DNA of 64,000 nucleotides from Qipengyuania proteolytica (GTDB lineage: Bacteria; Pseudomonadota; Alphaproteobacteria; Sphingomonadales; Sphingomonadaceae), in the NCBI RefSeq assembly GCF_019711565.1, contig NZ_JAIGNN010000002.1:434001-498000 (forward strand), in the 5' to 3' direction. Made by a program: the position numbers and the translations under genes. A model generated the notes under the pieces. It was not told the origin of the DNA. It searched no databases and was given only the letters and a program-made list of their open reading frames with translations. Within the stretch, counting starts at the first letter, position 1. Each line of letters opens with the position of its first letter. Shown in pieces: positions 59,773-64,000 of the stretch.

Positions 59773-62250
59773 CTACCCGTCGCGTTGCGCCGCCAGAACT
59801 TCGGCAACCATGGCGTTGATCTGCTGCACGCTGAACGGCTTGGGGATGAAATACATCGCGTCGATGTCGATTTCGTTGCGTAGCTGTTCCTCGGCATAGC
59901 CCGACATGAAGAGGATCGGCAGTTTCGGCTTAACCCGCCGGATCGCACGCGCCATTGCCGGACCATCCATCGCGGGCATGACCACGTCGGAGACGATGAG
60001 GTCGAAATCCTCGGTTCCGTTCGCCACCTCCGCAAGGCCCTCCTCCCCGTCGGAAGCAGTCGTCACGGTATAGCCCGCGCGCACCAGCGCTCGCTCGGCG
60101 ACGGCGCGAACCATGTCCTCGTCCTCCACCAGCAGCAGCTTGCCGCCGCCGGACCACTCGCTGGCCTTCTGCTCGGCTTCTTCCTCGCTGCGCATGGCGA
60201 TCGGCAGTTCGCCCTTGTGGACGGGCAGATAGACCGTGAAGCGCGCGCCGGTGATCGTGCCATCGGTCCCGCGGACATTGTCGGCGAAGATGAAACCGTT
60301 CGACTGCTTGACGATGCCGTAGACGGTCGACAGGCCGAGGCCGGTGCCCTTGCCCTGTTCCTTGGTTGTGAAGAAGGGCTCGAAAATCTTGCTCAGGATA
60401 TCGGGGGGGATACCGCCGCCGGTGTCCTGCACGATCAGCACCGTGTAGTCGTCGGCGGGCATGATATCGCTACCCATCTTGCGCACGTCGCGGGCCGAGA
60501 CTCGCCGTGTCGCGAGAGTCAGGCGGCCCTTCCAGTCCTGCCGTCCGGTCTTGGCCGCATGCGCCTGCATCGCGTCGCGCGCATTCACGGCGAGGTTGAT
60601 GATGACCTGCTCCAGCTGCTGAGGGTCGGCGCGCACCGGCCCCAGCTCGCGGTCGTGGCGCACGGCGAACTCGATCTTGTCGCCCATCAGGCGCTTGAGG
60701 AGCTGGCTGACCTCGCTGACCACGTCGGGCAGTTGCAGCACGACCGGCCGCAGGGTCTGCTGGCGGCTGAAGGCGAGCAGCTGTCGCGTGAGGCTGGCCG
60801 CGCGATTGGAATTGGCGCGGATCTGCTGGATGTCGTCGTAGTCGCTGTCGCCCGGTGTGTGGCGCAGCAGCATGAGGTCGCAGTAACCGATGATCGCGGT
60901 GAGCACGTTGTTGAAGTCGTGCGCGACACCGCCGGCGAGCTGGCCGACCGCCTGCATCTTGGTCGCCTGGGCCACCTGCCGGCGCAGGCGCTTCTCTTCG
61001 GTCGAATCGGTGATCGAAAGCAGCACGGCCGCATCGCCCATGCCGCGAATGCCCGCGAGCCCGATCGAAACCGGCTCTTCCTTGTCGCCCGACAGGCGTA
61101 CCGCCATGTCCCCGCTCGAACTCGCACCCTTGGCGAACCGGCGCACGGTGTCGGCGATCGCCGCCTTGTCTTCGCGCACGACGAGGTCGGACGGGAACTG
61201 CGGCAGTCCCTCGCTCTCGCGCTCGACGGCGCGCAGGAAGGCCTTGTTGGCGAACAGGAAACGCCCGTCGCGATCGGTCAGCGCAAGGCCCAGCGGCAAT
61301 GCCGACAACAAGGCCTCGAGCTGCGGGATCGCGGCCTTGCCTCCGCCGTCCCAGCCGCTTCCGATACCCACGGTGCTGTCGACCAGCAGCATCAGCGAAG
61401 GGGCCTGGTCGGCCTCGCTCACGCGCGAAGCCGTCGGCAGGTCGAGCGGTACGTGGACGAGGGTCTGCGGCGAGCCCTGCTGGCCCTCGCGCGCGAAGAA
61501 AATCCTGTCGCGGTCGTCCGAGCGGAGCAATTGCACGAACTCCATGCCGACCAGCGATGCCTGGCTGCCCCCCGTCGCCCGCTCGGCAAGGCCCTGCGTC
61601 GCCGCCTGCACGACCCCGTCCGGAGCGACCAGCGCCAGCTCCAGCCCGGCGCGCGACATCACCTCGCCAAGCGGCCCCGCAACCTGGTCGACGAGCCCGT
61701 CGTAGCTGCGCCGCTGGATGATCTCGGCGAAGCGCCAGACGAGAAAATCCTCCGCCCGGCCTGCCCGGTCGACCTTGAGGCGGAAACGCTTGTCCGTGCC
61801 CTCGAACGTCAACAGCTCGACTTCGGCACTGCCGTCGCGCCATGCTTCGCGCGCGGCGATCATCAGGCGCTCGCGCGATTTCGGGGCGAAGGGCAGTTCG
61901 AGCGGGGCGGCGGCCCTTTCGAACCACTCTTCATAACTGGTGTTGGCGCAGGTCAGGCGGTTCGCACGATCGGTCACGGCCAGCGCACGGCGACTGTTCT
62001 CGATCGCCGCGGCGGTGACCGACCAGTCGGGGAGACCCAAGTCCTGCTCGACAGCCCCGGTGCGCAGCCTTGCCGCCAGCAGCAGCATCAGCAGCACCGC
62101 AACCAGCGCGCCGCCATACGCGATCGCCACGACTGTCGCCCCGGCCACCAGCCACACCAGCGCAACGGAAATCACGCAGGCAGCCACAACCCCGAGGATC
62201 AGGGGAAGCGGGGGAAGACGACCGATGGTGTTGTCGTCCTGCACGCTCAT
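59773..62250 (-). CDS. cckA: Hybrid histidine kinase CckA
   Basis: CckA starts the phosphorelay that, through ChpT, phosphorylates the cell-cycle regulator CtrA and also CpdR. The 825-residue protein has two membrane helices (about 16-60) and PAS-like sensor regions (about 75-415). The HisKA motif carries His444 ([17 protein letters not shown]). An ATPase domain follows ([22 protein letters not shown]), then a receiver with acceptor Asp755 ([11 protein letters not shown]). In Sphingomonadales it commonly lies next to recA, as here apart from the insertion. Its ATG overlaps the DUF2062 stop by four bases. Confidence 0.93.
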   Translation of the reverse strand: MSVQDDNTIGRLPPLPLILGVVAACVISVALVWLVAGATVVAIAYGGALVAVLLMLLLAARLRTGAVEQDLGLPDWSVTAAAIENSRRALAVTDRANRLTCANTSYEEWFERAAAPLELPFAPKSRERLMIAAREAWRDGSAEVELLTFEGTDKRFRLKVDRAGRAEDFLVWRFAEIIQRRSYDGLVDQVAGPLGEVMSRAGLELALVAPDGVVQAATQGLAERATGGSQASLVGMEFVQLLRSDDRDRIFFAREGQQGSPQTLVHVPLDLPTASRVSEADQAPSLMLLVDSTVGIGSGWDGGGKAAIPQLEALLSALPLGLALTDRDGRFLFANKAFLRAVERESEGLPQFPSDLVVREDKAAIADTVRRFAKGASSSGDMAVRLSGDKEEPVSIGLAGIRGMGDAAVLLSITDSTEEKRLRRQVAQATKMQAVGQLAGGVAHDFNNVLTAIIGYCDLMLLRHTPGDSDYDDIQQIRANSNRAASLTRQLLAFSRQQTLRPVVLQLPDVVSEVSQLLKRLMGDKIEFAVRHDRELGPVRADPQQLEQVIINLAVNARDAMQAHAAKTGRQDWKGRLTLATRRVSARDVRKMGSDIMPADDYTVLIVQDTGGGIPPDILSKIFEPFFTTKEQGKGTGLGLSTVYGIVKQSNGFIFADNVRGTDGTITGARFTVYLPVHKGELPIAMRSEEEAEQKASEWSGGGKLLLVEDEDMVRAVAERALVRAGYTVTTASDGEEGLAEVANGTEDFDLIVSDVVMPAMDGPAMARAIRRVKPKLPILFMSGYAEEQLRNEIDIDAMYFIPKPFSVQQINAMVAEVLAAQRDG

Positions 62251-62852
62251 TCAGTCCCCTCCGCGAGGCGCTCGTCGAGGCGCCGCTCCATGGCGCGCAG
62301 GCGACGACGGCGCTTCGATGCTACGATGAACCGCCAGACGAAGCCGGCCACGAGATAGCCGATCGCCGCGCCGACGACGGCGAGCACGATGAAGCCGAAG
62401 ATCGTCACCAGCACGGTCACGCCGACCCCTTCGAACATTTCGATCAGCCAAGCCCAGCGACCGCTTGCCATCTCCTCCTGCGCGGCTCCGCCGGTTACGC
62501 CGAGGTCCACCTTCAGGATGAAGGCACCCAGGCGGTTGGCGAACCAGGCCCAGAAGGGAAAGGTGAAGGGATTGGTGATGAAGGTGACCAGCGCCGACAG
62601 CGGCACATTGGCACGGGCGGGCAATGCCATGAAGGCGGCAAGGAAGATCTGGCCGACCGGGATGATGAAGCCGGCAAAGATTCCCAGCGCCACGCCGCGC
62701 GGCACGCTGCGGCGGGTGAAGCGCCACAATTCGGGCGTCAGGAAGCGATGGGCGATGGGCGCAAGATACTTGTTCTGCGCCATCTGCTCGCGCGTGGGCA
62801 TATACTTGCGGATCAGGTCCGCCAGGAAGGTTTTCGACTTTGGGTTGCTCAT
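62247..62852 (-). CDS. DUF2062 membrane protein
   Basis: The 201-residue protein has the DUF2062 pattern: a basic N-terminus, then hydrophobic segments with GIFAGFIIPVGQIFLAAFMAL and the conserved TNPFTFPFWAWFANRLG block. A further helix and a basic C-terminal tail follow. Its function is unknown; the family is often encoded beside glycosyltransferases or, in alphaproteobacteria, cckA. An ATG at 62852 is preferred over the GTG two codons upstream. The stop overlaps the cckA start (ATGA), so the two are translated together. Confidence 0.85.
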   Translation of the reverse strand: MSNPKSKTFLADLIRKYMPTREQMAQNKYLAPIAHRFLTPELWRFTRRSVPRGVALGIFAGFIIPVGQIFLAAFMALPARANVPLSALVTFITNPFTFPFWAWFANRLGAFILKVDLGVTGGAAQEEMASGRWAWLIEMFEGVGVTVLVTIFGFIVLAVVGAAIGYLVAGFVWRFIVASKRRRRLRAMERRLDERLAEGTE

Positions 62853-62958
62853 GGCCACGATTCGGAAATGCGCCGCCCGACTAGCGAGTGCAAGGCCGGC
62901 GCACTAGCGAAGTGCGATGAATGCACAATGGCCATCGCCGGAATTCGACGGCTGCGGA

Positions 62959-63441
62959 TCAGCCGCGCTCGCGCATCAGCCGCGCCTTGTCCCGCTGCCA
63001 GTCGCGATCCTTGATATATTCGCGCTTGTCCTGCGACTGCCTGCCCTTGGCGAGGCCGAGTTCGACCTTGGCCCGTCCCGTGCGATTGAAATAGATGCTG
63101 AGCGGGATCAGGGTCATGCCCTTGCGTTCGACCGCGCCCAGCAGCCGCTGGATTTCGCGCGCATGGAGCAGCAGCTTGCGCGGCCGCCGGGGCTCGTGGT
63201 TGAGCCGGTTGCCGTGGCTGTATTCGGGAATGTTGGCGTTGATCAACCAGGCCTGTCCGTCGCGGATTTCGGCATAGCTTTCGGCAATGCTCGCCTCGCC
63301 CGCCCGTAGCGCCTTGACCTCGGTCCCTTGCAGCGCGAGCCCGGCCTCGAACTTGTCCTCGACAGCATAATCGAACCGCGCACGCCGGTTTTCGGCGACG
63401 GTTTTCTGCTTGTCGAAGGTCTCGGGTTTGGGGCGTGCCAT
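62959..63441 (-). CDS. smpB: SsrA-binding protein SmpB
   Basis: SmpB binds tmRNA and helps it rescue stalled ribosomes. The 160-residue protein has the typical start ([11 protein letters not shown]), the GTEVKALR and [21 protein letters not shown] blocks, and LGLAKGR. The basic tail [17 protein letters not shown] folds into the mRNA channel. The length is normal. No tmRNA gene is visible in the window. It lies between dapA and the DUF2062 gene on the same strand. Confidence 0.97.
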   Translation of the reverse strand: MARPKPETFDKQKTVAENRRARFDYAVEDKFEAGLALQGTEVKALRAGEASIAESYAEIRDGQAWLINANIPEYSHGNRLNHEPRRPRKLLLHAREIQRLLGAVERKGMTLIPLSIYFNRTGRAKVELGLAKGRQSQDKREYIKDRDWQRDKARLMRERG

Positions 63442-63487
63442 ATGGTGGGCGCATCTAGGCGCGGCGGAGCGAAAAGGAAAGAGCGGG

Positions 63488-64000
63488 CTAGATCAGCCCG
63501 GCGATCTCCAGCGCCTCGTCGACGGCCTTTCGGCTGGCTTCGCTCGCGTTCACGAGCGGCAGGCGCACGTCGCATTCGATCCAGTCGTGAACGCGGCTCA
63601 GCGCGTATTTAACCGGCGCCGGACTGGCGTCGGAGAACATTGCATAGTGCAGCGGGAACAGCCGGTCGTTGATTTCGCGCGCCTTGACCAGATCGTTGGC
63701 GTCGATCGCCGCATGGAATTCGGCGCACAGTGCGGGGGCGACATTGGCCGTAACCGAAATGCAGCCGGAACCACCGGCGGCAGAGTGCGGCAGCCACAGT
63801 TCGTCATTGCCCGACAGCTGGCAGAAATCGTGGCCGATACCCATGCGATGGTCGGCGACGCGCGAGAGGTCCCCGCTGGCATCCTTGATGGCGACGATCC
63901 GGTCGGGATACTTGGTCACCAGTTCGACCACCGTTTCGTCCTCGATATCGGTCACGGTGCGCGCGGGCACGTTGTAGAGCACGATCGGCAGGTCGCTGTT
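63488..64000 (-). CDS. dapA: 4-hydroxy-tetrahydrodipicolinate synthase (5' end outside the window)
   Basis: DapA condenses pyruvate with aspartate semialdehyde in the lysine and diaminopimelate pathway. The visible 170 C-terminal residues include the active-site Tyr in LYNVPART, the Schiff-base Lys in AIKDASGD, and the [14 protein letters not shown] loop. The frame is open to the last base of the window, so the N-terminal 120 or so residues are outside. It lies 46 bp upstream of smpB in the direction of transcription. Confidence 0.95.
   Translation of the reverse strand, partial: NSDLPIVLYNVPARTVTDIEDETVVELVTKYPDRIVAIKDASGDLSRVADHRMGIGHDFCQLSGNDELWLPHSAAGGSGCISVTANVAPALCAEFHAAIDANDLVKAREINDRLFPLHYAMFSDASPAPVKYALSRVHDWIECDVRLPLVNASEASRKAVDEALEIAGLI

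Noticed and set aside
60217..62358. A 713-codon open frame on the plus strand
   Set aside because: It is antisense to cckA, has the same shadow composition and contains no recognisable motif.

Overview
The window reads as chromosomal DNA of a high-GC alphaproteobacterium of the order Sphingomonadales, most likely Erythrobacteraceae (Erythrobacter/Qipengyuania/Altererythrobacter-like). This rests on the gene order trpA-accD-folC, the cell-cycle regulators CckA and CpdR, SOS operators of the alphaproteobacterial type GTTC-N7-GTTC in front of recA and uvrD, and sphingomonad-style families such as SapC and Tat-exported hydrolases. All family calls come from reading the sequence; no database search was run.

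Bases 1-19000 are mostly housekeeping. They hold trpA (cut by the window edge), accD, folC, a PilZ protein, an AmpG-like permease, a Rieske oxygenase, rluB-rsmD, uvrD with its own SOS box, a Tat-exported M20 protein that lacks several metal ligands, a sterol-desaturase-family membrane protein, a DEAD-box helicase, a GlcD/D2HGDH-type flavoprotein, a SapC protein and a PDZ/M48-like protease.

Bases 19000-42000 are an accessory surface-polysaccharide region with visibly lower GC and less regular codon use. manC-manA is followed by a probable small RNA of the alphaproteobacterial alpha-r14/MmgR type, then an N-formylglutamate amidohydrolase gene, cpdR and tRNA-Val(GAC). A short AT-rich island sits next to this tRNA and ends in a decayed tRNA-Val copy. 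A lipoprotein formylglycine-generating enzyme and a lipoprotein sulfatase follow; the sulfatase carries an in-frame TGA. The polysaccharide locus then has a plus-strand arm (WecG/TagA transferase, flippase, pyruvyl transferase, sulfotransferase, glycosyltransferase). Its minus-strand arm holds the priming sugar transferase, a small membrane protein, an O-antigen-ligase-family protein, Wza, Wzc-type kinase, a helper protein, a polymerase candidate and an acyltransferase. Together they look like a Wzx/Wzy-type pathway for a pyruvylated, sulfated and perhaps acylated polysaccharide.

Bases 42000-56600 carry icd, a GNAT-nitrilase fusion, a secreted serralysin-type RTX metalloprotease with an exact 81-residue higher-order repeat, a CPA2 antiporter, alaS, a methyltransferase, the UDP-sugar pair ugd plus epimerase, and a glutathione S-transferase.

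Bases 56600-64000 hold recA, whose upstream region is split from cckA by a complete 1740-bp IS1595-type element (24-bp inverted repeats, exact 8-bp target duplication). The element carries three overlapping passenger genes convergent with its transposase. One half-site of the recA SOS box lies inside the duplicated target, yet the operator and the likely core promoter next to recA remain whole. cckA, a DUF2062 gene, smpB and dapA (cut by the window edge) close the window.
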